A stretch of DNA of 64,000 nucleotides from Dipetalonema caudispina (GCA_013365325.1 JABVXV010000048.1:1-64000), one strand, 5' to 3'. Shown: positions 11,472-24,900, counted from the first letter of the stretch. Program-made: numbers and translations. The notes: generated by a model from the letters alone, not told the origin.

Positions 11472-13687
11472 ATGGCATTAAGTGCAGCACGTCAACAATC
11501 ATCCAGTTTATTGCAATTTAATGAAGATATCATTAAACAGGTACAAATACCGTTTTCCTTCACTCATTGTTTTCTTATTTTTTCTTCAAATACCTTTTTA
11601 GCACCATAATCTTTTGCCCATTGATTTGTACATCATAATAAAGCATTTCATGAAATACCATATGTGAAATAGTGCTTCAAAATACTTATTATATTTTTAT
11701 TTGCTTAAAAAATAAACTACCTATTTAATTCATTTTAATTTTGAAATAAACATTTTGTGAAAACATCTGGATAGGAGTAGGAATTATTTGCTTCCCTTCT
11801 CATTACTTTTAAAATTTATTGATAGAATTGTCAGAAAGAATTCTTTTTTTGATATTATCACAAATATTTTTGAAAATTTTGAAGATTCTTCTCGTTTATT
11901 ACAATCGATTTCTGTGTTAAATTAAATTGGTAAAAAAATTAAAATTCCATGCCAAATTTCACATTTATGCATTCTGCCATAAACTTATCTATTATTCTTA
12001 TACATATAATAAATGCTATGCTAACACCATTAAATCATTCACTTTAATTCATCTCCGACCAGGCTAGAATTACTCGTACTGTTTGAAAGTCCAATATTCC
12101 GGAAAATATGTTGTTCTGATATGGTTGAACATTACCTAGTTTTTGCTACTATTCTATTCTAGTAAATTACACCGTGGAGTCAAAGTTGATGGAAAATTTC
12201 ATTTTAAAATGTCACAAATTACATGAAAAAAAGAGAATTACAGCTAACACCTGAAGAAATCGATGAATTTCGTGAAGCATTCATGATGTTTGATAAAGAT
12301 GGAAATGGGACTATTTCTACCAAAGAATTGGGTATTGCAATGCGATCATTGGGACAAAATCCGACCGAGCAAGTACGTGAAATCTTTGTTCATAGAGATT
12401 ATGGAAATTTTTGTGAGAAATTAAGTCTTACATTGTTCGGTTTGTAAATTTTGTATTAATTTTTCCTATTAGCAGCATTACGAAGATTAAAATTCAATTT
12501 AATTTAATCCTTATATCCGCCATTATTTATTTTTTGTGGCATTTTTGACTGCACAACAATGAAAATATAATGCGTTCATTTCATTGATCCATACTCGATA
12601 GCTTCCAACGATTAACTAACTTTTGTGGATGAAATACGGAAATGCTACTTCTTATCTCTACTTCGTATCATTCTGTCTAAATTGCTGATGTGATTTCGGA
12701 TATTAATTAGCAGGAAATTTGAAAATGTATCAAAAAGGATGATGATAAGTGTTACAAAAAGATAATGAAAAAGTCTTATTCCAAATTAAACACTGCCTCT
12801 CACTGCGTTGTAGGAAATAATGGAAATGATCAATGAAGTAGACATCGACGGTAATGGACAAATCGAATTTGTTGAATTTTGCGTAATGATGAAACGAATG
12901 ATGAAGGAAACAGATTCTGAAATGATCCGGGAAGCATTTCGAGTCTTTGATAAAGATGGAAATGGTGTCATTACAGCTCAGGAATTCCGGTATTTTATGG
13001 TAAATTGCGAAATAATCAATTATATAATTCAATGTAATGCGCATTAAAGAAAACAAAGACGCTTAAATTTCTGGATTATTTTTAATGACGTATAAAATAG
13101 CAATAAAAATTATTTTTTCCACTCAAAATTTGAGGAAAATCTTTCGAATTTGAAATGCACCAATTAGTTGAAACAGTTGATAGGATTCTGGCTATTCTCG
13201 TCATTGCTTGCACTAATAAAAGTTTGTGTTTCGTCGATTTTGATTTCATTGCATTACGTAATTTAAGAACACTTGCTTTTGCTTCCAAACCCAGCCAAGC
13301 TTTTGTCTGTCTTACCAATTTCGTTGATCTCTTTGATAAACTTTGAATGTGAAAGAAAAAAAAGAAATGAAGGATTATTTCCGTCTTTATCATCATTTCA
13401 GGTTCATATGGGTATGCAATTCAGTGAAGATGAAGTCGATGAGATGATACGAGAAGTAGATGTAGATGGTATAACTTTAAAGTTTGGATTCACTTTAAGA
13501 AAAAACTTACCATGTTTATATCTTCAAAATTTCAATAGGTTAACTTGAAAATCTTTGGAATTTCATTTTTAAATTTTCTAAAATTTTTTCTAATAATGAA
13601 TATTGCATTTCTCTTTACCATATTTATTTTACAGGCGATGGTGATATCGATTATGAAGAATTCGTAAGAATGATGAGTGATCGATAA
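11472..13687 (+). CDS. cal-1: Calmodulin-like EF-hand protein (cal-1 orthologue)
   Basis: Five exons (11472-11540, 12244-12372, 12814-12999, 13402-13468, 13635-13687) join in phase to a 167-residue protein. The N-terminal 23 residues ([11 protein letters not shown]...) replace the short calmodulin N-terminus. Four EF-hands follow, with loops starting [27 protein letters not shown] and DVDGDGDID; all four keep acidic residues at positions 1 and 12. The middle ([40 protein letters not shown]) is very close to C. elegans CAL-1 as I remember it, hence the symbol. Function by family: calcium sensor that binds target helices; specific partners are unknown. A TTTTCAG acceptor two bases before the ATG suggests trans-splicing or a 5' untranslated intron. 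The second exon could alternatively start at an internal ATG (12223, MKKRELQL). Confidence 0.92.
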
Positions 13688-16002
13688 CAATGATAGCAGA
13701 CTGATGTCAATCTTCTACTACCATTCTTTCATTTCCAGGAATTGTTTTTAAGATTAAATAACGACACTAGTTGCTACTAAACGATAAACAATTATCGTTA
13801 TTTATTGATCTCACCTAATTCTACTAATTTTTTTCTACTTCTCCTCTTTTCTTCAGTTAAATTTTGTTTTATGGCAAGTAGCACAGAATCAATCCTTTCC
13901 ACAACTCTTTCGAAATGTATCAAAAATTGATCTTTTATTGAAATGGTAGGAAGATAAAAGGTAACTGATAGATAAAAGCAGAAGAGAAAATGGTTATCGT
14001 TGGAAATTTTAAGGACTGAAATTTGCATCTGAGAAACTTGAGGACTTCTATATTTAGCATGTTCAAATCTAATATACATTGAGATTGATATTTTGGTGCT
14101 CCGAAATTGGCGTGAGATAAAAAGGAAATTCCCATAAGTGTACCACAAATATTTCAGCAATTCAAAATTATGAAATTTCACTTGCGTCTTTTAAGTTGTT
14201 ACCGATGCCAATGGTTACGTTGCTACGATGTGACGCAAACCACTTAATGAGCGGAATAACTAAACTTTACAAATTTATTTACTGGTTGTTTGGAAGAATT
14301 TGAAAAGCAGATTAAGATTCGAAGATAAAAATACTAAAATTAAGCTTATTAAATATTTTAACTCTCTATACTTTTTCAGTTTTCATAATATACTTCATGC
14401 ACACTTTAACTTTGTATAAATCGGTCCAGAAATATCATTCCATGGTCAAACTTCCTTCTTTTTTTTAGATCCTTTTTTTTATGAAAACGCATGCTTATAG
14501 AAATTACTTATAATATTGTGTTATTTTTAATTGATGTAAAGTTCCATAATTCAAAAATCAATTCAAGAATTAAAATGCCGTCTTATTATTATTATTATTA
14601 TTGTGAAAAGTAATGGCTGACTTATTAGTTATTACTCTGACTTAACAGTCAATCATTCGCTGAAAGTATTTAAATTTGTAAGAGATTTAATCAACCTGAA
14701 TTATTGATTTGTATTGCACCATATAATGCGGTATTGTACCATGATTTCTATTATACCATATGATACAGTATCTATGATTTGTGGTGTATCATGTGATACA
14801 TACGTTACGGTGAATTCATTCTGCTGATATTTTACATACACGATATTTTGCGATTACTGAAGTATTAATTTGATTTGTGGTGTATCATGTGAGTTTTATT
14901 CTGTTGTACTAATTTATTCCTAATCTTCAACTAACTTCGAATTTGATTCTAAAACAATTCTGCATAATAACTTTTCAAGATCTTTATACACCTTCGCATT
15001 TTTGAATAAAATTGAAGAAGAGTCCAGTACCAAAATCCAAGATATAACATATTGATCTATTTCTTTTATATGGTCCTTGCGGCTTTCTATCAGATACCAA
15101 TTATATCATCCTCGTTAAATATTTCGACAGATGATCCTTATATCGAAAATTACTTAGCTGGAAATGCAAAAATTATATTTTTGCATAAAATTTGTTGTTG
15201 TATAAGTTTGAGGTAGCTTTAAGCAATAGCGTACAAACCTGTAACCCCAATTACTAGACTTCCAAATTATTAAGACCGTAATCAAATAGTAGGTGAAACA
15301 AAATGCTTTGTATAATTCCAAAAGTCAACGAAATCATATTTGAGATATATCATTTCCATCTAAGCTCTTTAGAAGTATCCAGATATGTCTTGATAGAAAA
15401 ATTATCTCAATTTGACTTGAAATGATGAAAAAGATTATTTGATTAGCGAAATTGAAAATGAACATATCAAAATACTGAAGTTATTGTAAAAGCATTGATA
15501 TAGATAGGTGTTCAGATTATTTCATTTCAAATGAAACGTTCGTAACATTGAAATGCTATTGTAAAGCAAATATTTTACAAAAAATTATCGAACATCTTTA
15601 GTAATGAACAAAATAGCGGAAGCTTCAAATTGAAGAGAATAAATTTAAAATTATTTGTATTGAGTTTTTAAGCTAATATCAAATAATTTCGTTTATTGCT
15701 ATTTACATAGAGAGATATTGATTGAAGAAATTAGCTTCTGATGAAGCAAAGAGAAAGTATATTAAGGGAGTATAAAACAATGAAAGTATGCAAATTACAG
15801 TATGCAAATTTCTTAATTGAAAATATTGTACTGCATACACAATGCTCACTATTAAAATTTTAATGAACGATATTCAAATTTCTAAATTTGATTAGTAATA
15901 TGAAAATGTTGTTACTAGCCATTTTATAAAAGAGTAATTATTAAGCATTTAAAATTATTGCTATCCGTCATATCAATTTATGCAGGCAGACGTAATCACG
16001 TG
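13688..16002. other. Intergenic, 3' side of cal-1 and 5' side of the phosphatase
   Basis: No gene seen. A minus-strand open frame at 13798-14181 lies in the cal-1 3' flank, is low-complexity and resembles no family. A 19-base motif TTTGTGGTGTATCATGTGA occurs twice (near 14777 and 14873) among other ATCATGTGATAC-like words. A short ATT microsatellite lies near 14585. Confidence 0.45.
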
Positions 16003-19000
16003 ATGAGTTTTGACGTTGACAATCTGATTGATCGTCTTCTATCAGTTGGATTAAGCGGTGGTGTAGCACTTACCAAATGTGTTTCGGAACAAGAAATTAG
16101 TCAGTTTTAATCTCTTTTTCCTTTCATTAAAATTAGTGAAATCAAAAGTATCAAACATTAAAAATCAAAAATGATTAAAACTGTAGATAATAAAATTAAA
16201 AAAGTTCTTTGTCTAGAAATAGCAAAAAAGTCAGTCAATAAAAATATCTTGGCTTATTGATACTTGTTCCACATAACTTTTTGCACAATTATTTCATGAC
16301 ATAATTGTTAAGCAACGATGCAACGCATATATTTAATTCAAGCAATTTATTCTTGTACTAATTACTCTTTCTTTACTCATTTCCAGTCTAATCCTATAAA
16401 TTTGGAACGTCCAAAGAAAAGATTGTTCTATTTTCTTTTTTTTTTGACATGAAAATATTACTTATTTCTTCCATTAATCTTTGATGCACTATTTTTTAGT
16501 ATCATTACTTGGTACTGCCCGACAAATATTTCTGTCTCAGCCACCTTTGATCGAAATCGAACCACCAGTTAAAGTAATTTTACCTCTACCTCCTGACAAG
16601 CATCGATAAATTACTTCGATAATCATAAAAGATTTAAATATAACTTATCACAGATCAATAAAGCAAACATTTATTTTATTTCCACATATCGATCAATAAA
16701 TTTGAGAATAAAAATTTATTTCTATGGTATATTTGCATGTTGGATTCATATCTGTTTTTCTATTTCGCAACTTTGGAAGCTTTTTCATTGGATTTCTTTT
16801 ATATTAAATTGATTGTCTAAAAAAGTGAAAAAGAAAATGATGAAAATTTTGTAAAATATTTCACTATTCAATTTCTTATTTCTGAAGGTATGTGGAGATT
16901 TACATGGACAATATGCTGATTTACTTCGTTTGTACAATCGTTGTGGTTTCCCACCGGATGCTAATTATATCTTCCTCGGTGATTATGTTGACAGGTAAGA
17001 ATAATATCATGAATAAATTAGCTAAAACATTCTTCTGTACAACTTGATTTGATTATTTTATTGTAGCTTGAGGAAGACAAAGTTTGTTGCATTACCAGAA
17101 GCTAAGTAATCATCCCCAAGGGACTAAGGAGCGTTCTTGGCCAATATACGATGAACTATCAAGATTTAGACTATTAAATTATGAATGAACCAGGATCATT
17201 TATGAGATTCTTCCAGAAAACTGTACACTATCATATCATCCTACCTCACGTCATATCACGTGATATACTGCATCAAAAAAATTGTGATGTGCTAATAACA
17301 TAATTAAATTGACATCCTAAATCGCTGTTTAATCTTTTTATTCACCAAATACGAATTTTTAAGAATTCAAAACGGATTTTCCTTAAAATCAAATCGTTCT
17401 ATATTTGGTGCGTTTTTTTTTTTTTTTTCTCGTCCAAAACTAATATGAATGCAAAAGTAAGTCCAAAATAATTGTAGGGGTAAACAAAGTTTAGAAACGA
17501 TATGTTTGCAATTTTGTTATAAAACGAAATATCCGGAAAATTTTTTCCTATTGCGTGGAAATCATGAATGTGCTGCGATCAATCGTGCTTATGGGTTTTA
17601 TGATGAATGTAATCGGCGTTACAGCATACGTTTGTGGCAAATGTTTCAAGTTGGTACTCTAATTAATCAGTATATAAATTGTTAACAATTTTGCATGTGA
17701 AATGCGCTAAAATTTCGTAAATTATGCATAACATATGTATGAAAGTCATTTCTTAACTTCTATTTAAAGTTAAAGAAGATAAAATTGAAATACACTAATC
17801 CAATTTGAGTATTTCAATTTTGTTTCTTTTTTTATTCTTTCTCCATCTTCCTAACTTTTCCTCTCATTAGCTTTTTTTTTTTTTTTTTTTTACAACTTTT
17901 AGGTGACTATCTGTGCTTATTTAAAATTAATTGATAATTTTAGGATGTATTCAATTGCCTACCATTTTGTGGTTTGATAGCTGGAAAAATATTTTGTATG
18001 CATGGTGGTTTATCACCAAAACTGAACAGTTGGGATCAAGTTAATTAACTATTCATTTGACAAGATTTTAACAGTACCGAACATTTTTCGTTTAATAAAA
18101 ATTCTTTCTTTAACAAATGACCAACGTAATTAACATCTATCTTCTAAGGTTTTTTTCTGGTTTTTAAAAAAACGACTTTTAAAATAATAGTTTTTTTTTG
18201 GAAATAATTCACTTATAACAACATAATCTTGCAGTTATTGCATATCGAAAGGCCCATAGATCCACCAAATCCTTCAATCCATATAGATTTGCTATGGGCA
18301 GATCCAGATAAATGGGTTCGTGGTTGGCAACAGAATACACGTGGGGTATCTTACGTTTTCGGCGCTGACGTGGTGAATACATTCTGTCAAGATATGAATA
18401 TTGATCTTGTTGCCAGGTTTTGTTTTGTTCAATTTGAATTTGTGAAGTGTAAATTAAAGATGTATAAGCAGTGAAACGTAGATTTTGTTATCGATTAGAA
18501 AATGTTTTGGAATCAAGCATAATTTCAACATTAGCGATCATTCGTTGGATAATTCGAGAGGGTGATTTGTGCCTATGTTGTATGGTAACTCAATGTAACG
18601 TGAATAAAGGATGCAGATAAAATTTCTTTAAAATAGCTGTGATCGGCAAACGATCACGACTTGATACGAAAGCATTTTGTCAGAAAAAACTGATTTTCTC
18701 TTAATTTAAAATGTTACCTGAAGATTATCAAGTTGAACGAGATTTAAATTAGCTAAAATTAAAATAAAAATATATCTTAATAATGAACAGAAGGTCGAAT
18801 TTAATTCGTTATATGAGTTTTAATTTGGTATAGAAGTTCTAATTTACAGTATGAGTTTTAATTTACTGTATAAGTTCCAGTTTCTGCCGATTTAATAGTT
18901 TGTTAGCTTGTTGTTTTGAATTAATGATACCAAATGAAAAAATGAAAATTATCCATTTTAAGGGAAAAAAGTATGTATCGCAATATCTTAAAGAAAGTGA

Positions 19001-19241
19001 AAATCAAAATTGTAGAATTGACCTCTTTTGATACTATGAAAAATTTTTTAGAGCACATCAAGTGGTTCAAGATGGGTACGAATTTTTTGCGAATCGGAAA
19101 TTGGTAACTATCTTTTCCGCTCCTCACTATTGTGGTGAATTTGATAATGCTGCAGCGATAATGACTGTAGATGATCAACTACTCTGCTCATTTGATGTAC
19201 TTCGTTCCACCAACAATCCAATTCGTGTTTCGCAATCTTAA
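16003..19241 (+). CDS. PP1-class serine/threonine protein phosphatase catalytic subunit, divergent member
   Basis: Seven exons (16003-16099, 16500-16573, 16888-16994, 17478-17649, 17944-18039, 18235-18416, 19052-19241) join in phase to 305 residues, close to PP1 length. The metallophosphatase signature is complete: [34 protein letters not shown], and [13 protein letters not shown] near the C-terminus. [24 protein letters not shown] and [12 protein letters not shown] place it in PP1 rather than PP2A or calcineurin. Differences from canonical PP1 include SAPHY for [22 protein letters not shown] in place of FNCLPIAAIVDEKIFCC, and a short C-terminus ([16 protein letters not shown]). C. elegans has many such divergent, often germline PP1-like genes, so I assign family only. 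A TATGCAG acceptor 17 bases before the ATG may be a trans-splice site. Confidence 0.92.
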
Positions 19242-19306
19242 TCGATTTAAATTGCAATTCATATTCATTTTGATTCTGAAAAAAAAAAAATCAAATCACA
19301 TATTTA

Positions 19307-19312
19307 AATAAA
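19307..19312 (+). promoter_or_regulatory. Polyadenylation signal AATAAA of the PP1-like gene
   Basis: Canonical hexamer 66 bases downstream of the stop codon, after an A-rich tract. Confidence 0.55.
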
Positions 19313-21473
19313 AATATATATACGTATTGTATACAAATGAGACAAAAAATGAGCCAAGAATCTGAAATATGATTGATATGATGCAATCAGTTTCATCGTT
19401 TGACATTTCATATCTCTCTTACAGTCGTAGTTCACGTATCTTTTCTTTGAACCTGATACTTGTCACTTAAATTAATGGAATTTCCACCTTTCGATTTTCC
19501 TGTCCAATGAAAGGATGAAACGGTGAGAATGCCACTGGTTAACTTTAAAAACAAAAATGATAGATTTCTTGAAAAAGAAAAACTTCTGGATAATTGTAGT
19601 ATTCTCAATTTACCCATTATCCGTCACTGAGTGAATTAGCTTAAGCTTAATTCTTTAATTTCCGAATGTTTTGTTTATTCATCATGAAAAAGCAATAAAG
19701 AAGTGCTTCTATATGGTTTATAATATGCATTTTTCTGCTAATCACTAAATTCCAAATCAATCCACAGGTAAGTGCATCTTTTAGTTCAAGATTCGATCAG
19801 CAATTGAGCATATTTCACTGATCACGCTAGAAGGCAGTAGTGTTGCAGTAGTAATATCCATTAAGTTGACTCAAATTGGTTTTTTCTCCTATCTTCAATC
19901 ATGCCACCGGTTGATCTGTTACAACATCAAAATTGATGAAATCCTCCTCATCATTTTTCATCCGATCATATATCATATGATTTCCATGGTATCAGCTTGA
20001 GTAAGAAATGTATGAGTCTTTGCTCATTTTTCTACAGACCTTCCGTTTTTTCAGAACCTTACTTTATTATTATTATTATTATTTTCCGAATATTGAAGCA
20101 TTACACTGTTAATTTGCTTTCGCCATTTTGATTGCTTTGCGAAATCACAGGCAAATTTTATAGAAGGACCATTTATAGTACAATTTCTTACAAATGGTGC
20201 ATTTGCGATTTTTAATCCGAAGAAGATGAAAAAATATGTTCATACATTCTTCGCAAGCTAGAAACAGTACAGAGAGATATTAATCTATCTCGAAACATGA
20301 CATACGATTGTAACTTGATTTAGTATTTTCTATTTTCTCAGCTACATTAGATAGAATTAATAAGTAGAAATTATCTTGGGAAGATTGCAAACAGGAAAAA
20401 TTATATAATTTGAAAACTATAAACATTGCTACATGCTCAATGGTTATAATCCGTTTTAAATTTTTCAATATTAATTATCATATATTTAAAATTTCCAATG
20501 GTGCAATGTTAAATCCCATTTTTGATTAATTATGGGACTGAAATATTTTTATCGATGAACTACAATAAATCTCTTCGTTATTACATGGAAAATTAAGACA
20601 AGGAAATTTTCATTACGTATTTTCTTTAAGATAATTTAAGTTATTTTTATACATTAGCATTTGACTGTTTCAGTTTAGATTCTGATTTTACATCTGACTT
20701 GCAGACTTTTTCACATTTGAAAAAGTAATCAGTAAAGGATGTTATTTTTTATCCCTCTTCCCATAAGGACGCTTTTTTGTTGAAAACTTTAAAAATTATT
20801 TTTTATCAATGAAATTTTAATAAAAAATTGTTGTTCAGTGTGTTGTGACGTTTACTTCCACAATAGTCGTCGTTCAATTATCGTAATGGAAAGTGTTGAA
20901 AAAAAAAAAGCTATTAGTAATTTACCAACTGATACTTTGAGTCAACTAAAGTGAATTTTTCTCACGATCGTAAAGAAAAAATTAAAAATGTTTTTCCTTT
21001 TTTTATGATTGTAATCGAATGCACATGTTGAACTGATGCTGAAAGCTGTTGAAAATATTGGAATTTATTTATTTCTAAACGAATCATACTATGCTAGACG
21101 TGTTCCTTTTTTAGGTTTGATTATTAATACAAATGTTTGATTTCTATTTCACCATATTACATCAGAAATCTAAAAATATTTCGAATACAAATAATTGGAA
21201 TATTTGAGGATTTTAGCTACTTCATTCGTTAAAGCTTTACTCTCTGACTAAATATTCTTTGCAGGAAATTGCTGAATATTTTGGACAGAAGAAAGGACTG
21301 ATAGTGTATAGAAATGTATTCCTACCCAAATCTTTTCCCTGCTTTTTCAGGTCTTTTTTTTAAATTTCCCGGAAATTACTGATAAATTTTATGAAATTTG
21401 TTAATAATTTTTATTGATAAATCCCAAATTTGTTTTTTATTGATGATGCTGCTATGCAAATAATTAAAGTTAG
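19313..21473. other. Intergenic between the phosphatase (+) and the neuropeptide gene (-), with weak minus-strand exon candidates
   Basis: No gene that I can establish. On the minus strand about 20063-20220 is open, encoding among others CTINGPSIKFACDFAKQSKW and ending at a good GTAAGG donor, and 19906-19985 has a second open stretch ending FINFDVVTDQPVA-stop. Their phases do not join in a unique way and part of the first is an ATT repeat read as poly-Asn, so they are left as a candidate only. Confidence 0.35.
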
Positions 21474-21479
21474 TTTATT
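21474..21479 (-). promoter_or_regulatory. Polyadenylation signal AATAAA of the nlp-22-like gene
   Basis: On the minus strand AATAAA lies 72 bases beyond the stop codon at 21551, a usual distance for a nematode 3' end. Confidence 0.5.
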
Positions 21480-21550
21480 GATTTCTTTTTAGAATACAAA
21501 TATTTCAATAAGCTTTCACGGTTTGTTCCAGCTGTTCTAAAACTTTCGAA

Positions 21551-22271
21551 TTACTTGCCAGGCCTGAAGCCATCAGCGCGTCCTATTGCAATATTTTTTT
21601 TCTCTATCGCATTTAAAATAGGTATCGACAACTGTTGATCCTAAAATGAAATTTAAATAAATAAGGATGGGTTATTTTTGTGAAAGTTTATTCATTTAAT
21701 ACTAATTCGAAATGCAAATAGATGCTAACAGCTGACAAAGATTAATATTACTCGGATTCGATACTCCGGAAATGTCGAGAAGAAGAGCTTTTCGGCTCTT
21801 TCAAAAATCATTTTTAAACGAAACGGTAGGACTAGAAAGTATCATGTATGCTGTCATATCTATGCAACAAAGTTATAAGTGGTTTCTGAAAGGGACCATT
21901 TTAGTAAATTGTTGTATGGAAGCTTATTAAATACCATAAGAGAAATCATAACAAAGATAAGGAGAGGTTAAATTTAAGTATTAAGTGAATTTGATTCAGG
22001 GAACAAACTGATATTAAATAGAAACCACCAGAACATTGAAAACCGATAAAAATGAAATACGTAACGTAGAGCTTTATTTTATAATTCATTTAATAAGAAT
22101 GAAATTTTCAGTGGAAAGACTAACCAACGGTGAATTCAGTTGATCGAAATCAAATGCTTTTAAATAATTAGGAAATGGTTCATAGCTTGTTTCTTGAAAA
22201 ATTGGTAGTCCATGAACAAATTTTACAACTGTTGCTAATATTAGCACCAATGAATAAGATAAATCTACCAT
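21551..22271 (-). CDS. nlp-22: Neuropeptide-like precursor of the GFRPG type (nlp-22/nlp-2/nlp-23 family)
   Basis: Two exons on the minus strand, 22271-22125 and 21640-21551, join in phase 0 to a 78-residue protein. Residues 1-21 (MVDLSYSLVLILATVVKFVHG) are a typical signal peptide. A spacer rich in acidic and aromatic residues follows. The C-terminus is KK-NIAIGRADGFRPG-K-stop: a dibasic convertase site, one peptide, and a Gly-Lys end that specifies C-terminal amidation. C. elegans NLP-22 (SIAIGRAGFRPG), NLP-2 and NLP-23 share the xIAxGRxGFRPG pattern; here an Asp is inserted (RADGF). NLP-22 acts in developmentally timed sleep in C. elegans; the role here is inferred only. A TTTTGCAG acceptor 12 bases before the ATG suggests spliced-leader addition. 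The precursor encodes a single copy. The symbol marks family resemblance, not proven orthology. Confidence 0.8.
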
Positions 22272-24875
22272 AATTGTGATTACCTGCAAAAGTTTGGAAA
22301 TTAACACAATTTCCGGAATATATTTTATTATTGGTTCATTTCGATAGAGAAAAATGGAGTCTTCCCAGTAAAAAGTAAATGTTTGGAAATAAAATGTATC
22401 GTAAGACATATTCTTTGGTATATTATCAATCAAAAATTGAATTTTATAGGGATGACTTCAATTTTTATTTCACTTTTCTCTGTTTCAAAAAAAAAGACTA
22501 CAAAAACGGAAAAAAAGGAAGCTTCAGCGAAGGAAATGTAATTATCAGATAATGGAATGGGAAAGATATTGAAATAGGATTTAAAAGGGTATATTTTAAA
22601 TACTGAAAATATGTCATCCTCCCACATTCTTCTCTTCTCTTTTGATTATTTAATTAATTTCTTAGCCTTGAATATGTCTGAAACACAAGATTTTACATGT
22701 AGCATACGGTAACACAATTTTTTCTGTATACAAATTTCCATTTAGATGAAATGATCTTTTTGGACAGCTTGACTTCTTCTGGGAGAAAACACGCGATATA
22801 TCCAGTATTGATGGAAGCAACAAGAATCATCTGATTTAATGAACTGATTAATGCTTTAGGCCTGATTGAATATTTCCTAAAGTGCCTAACGGTTGCTATA
22901 CCTGAATTACTAAAAAAATTTTGATAAAAGAAAGGATATACATATGTATATGATCAAAATGAAAAAATGACAAAATTATTTCCTTGATTGAAAAATTTGT
23001 TAAAAATTTCATTAAAATACCGCATTGATATAAATTATAACAATATCATTTCATACATTAATGAGTTCATTTATTGTGCATATTCTCAAGTGCTCATTTA
23101 CATTGTCATTATAATTATTATGACCTTTATATTTTTTGAAAATATCACCATGTGAAATGCTATTCATGGACAACAGTATAACTGCTCATCTCTTATAATT
23201 TACACAGTTTAAGTACGAACATTCATCTGCGTCAAAATTTTTGATTAAGACAAATCACTAAATAACAAACGTTAATGATCTGCTTGAAATTTGAAATTGG
23301 CACCACGGGATCTTATGAGATCTAGTAGATAATTTCTAATATACGTTTAAGTGAAATGAAATGAATGGTTAAACAGTTGACGGAATAATTAAGCTCTGAG
23401 AAATTAACACTGAAACGTGTTCGACACGTGATTGAACTATGATACAAAAAACGTCATACTAAATATTCAAGCAGTCTGGTATAATTTATAAAATTAGACT
23501 TTTTTTCCATAGCCTAATAAAAGATTATTCGACAATTATTGGTAACAGTGGCAGCTGCAAGGATAGATAATTAAATTGTTTGCATCATAGCTGCTATGAT
23601 TAGATTTTGCCGTAGTATGTTGAAAATGTGAAAAAGTGTGGTTGGATTTCATTTGGACTGCAACCGTAACACTTATTTAGCCAAAAAATTGCTGTATATT
23701 TGTTATGTCATTGTCGTAGAAATGAAATATTCTAATTACCAGGTAGAAGGTATTAATTCAACTGTTAACACAATATGATGTGATCATTCATCTGCTAGCA
23801 TAAAATGATATAATAATTGAATTTTGTTTCATTTATTAATAAGAACCTTCGAATGAAATGATCGATGCCCTAAATTTTCAAATTATTAAATACCTTCAGG
23901 AGACTTGTCAAGGAAGTCAAATATTTTACAACTTAATTTATATGTGGTGACATCATCCTCTTAACTTTTTTTTAAATATATGATAGACATTTAACACTTT
24001 CGATGATACAGTCACTCTTGCCATTACAAGGACATCATGATTCTTGATACAGTGATTCCTATCACTATAAACAAACGGATACAATGATTGTTATCACTAC
24101 AAATGAATGAAATTTGGAATTTTTCTGTGTAATTGATTTATATCACTACTCTTGAAAGATTTATGTCAAACTATCATGCAAACTTGAAAAAGTAACTATA
24201 TATCACTTATGGTTAAACATATTTTACTGCAATAGTCATGTGAAAATCTAAGAAAGTATATATTAATCAGTTCTATAATATTACAAATTAGTTTTTTTAT
24301 ATATTTGAGTTCAATTTCTATCATGCAAATATTCGAAGTATCCCTCTGTAAGTAATTCATATTGGGAGATTACTTAATGCTAGTAATCAAATGAATTCAA
24401 ACATATACAAACTAATTCTGTGTGACAGAAATTGAACTTAGATATACAAATCATATTTCAACATGATCTAAAATGAAACATTACATAAATTTACAAATTC
24501 AATTGAATAAAAAGTAACAATTCATTAGTAATCTTATGAATTTGTTCAATCTTATTGATGTTAAGCAACTATCTTTGCTAGTAATTATTCAAAATTGATA
24601 TTTGGTTGGAACTTTAACTAAATTTTAAGCGTATTATAATGTTCACGATTTTGTGCAAGATGCGATAGTAAAAACGATGGAAATAATCTGTTCAAAATTT
24701 TTTATTTCAATAAAAACCATTCACTTTCATTTTTTTTTTCACCAGTATTATTTGTGTATCAACAGATAAATGAAGTAAAAATGTTTGTTAAGTTTCAAAT
24801 CATGATATGTTGATAAGTGGAAGAGTTAGATAAATATAACAGAAAGGATTCTCAATGAGTACACCTTTTTTTTTC

Positions 24876-24900
24876 AAAAAAAAAAAAAAAAAAAAAAAAA
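24876..24900 (+). repeat. Poly-A tract
   Basis: 25 consecutive A, preceded by TTTTTTTTTC, the longest homopolymer in the window. Confidence 0.9.

Noticed and set aside
13082..13396. 104-codon minus-strand frame within cal-1 intron 3
   Set aside because: It lies antisense to a cal-1 intron, matches no family, and the plus strand explains the region.
13798..14181. 127-codon minus-strand open frame after cal-1
   Set aside because: Low-complexity, hydrophobic/aromatic mix typical of AT-rich non-coding DNA; antisense to the cal-1 3' flank, with no domain and no second exon.
17067..17110. Stretch in the phosphatase intron reading [13 protein letters not shown]
   Set aside because: Not part of PP1. 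The exon at 17478 supplies the expected [10 protein letters not shown] in phase directly after GDYVDR.
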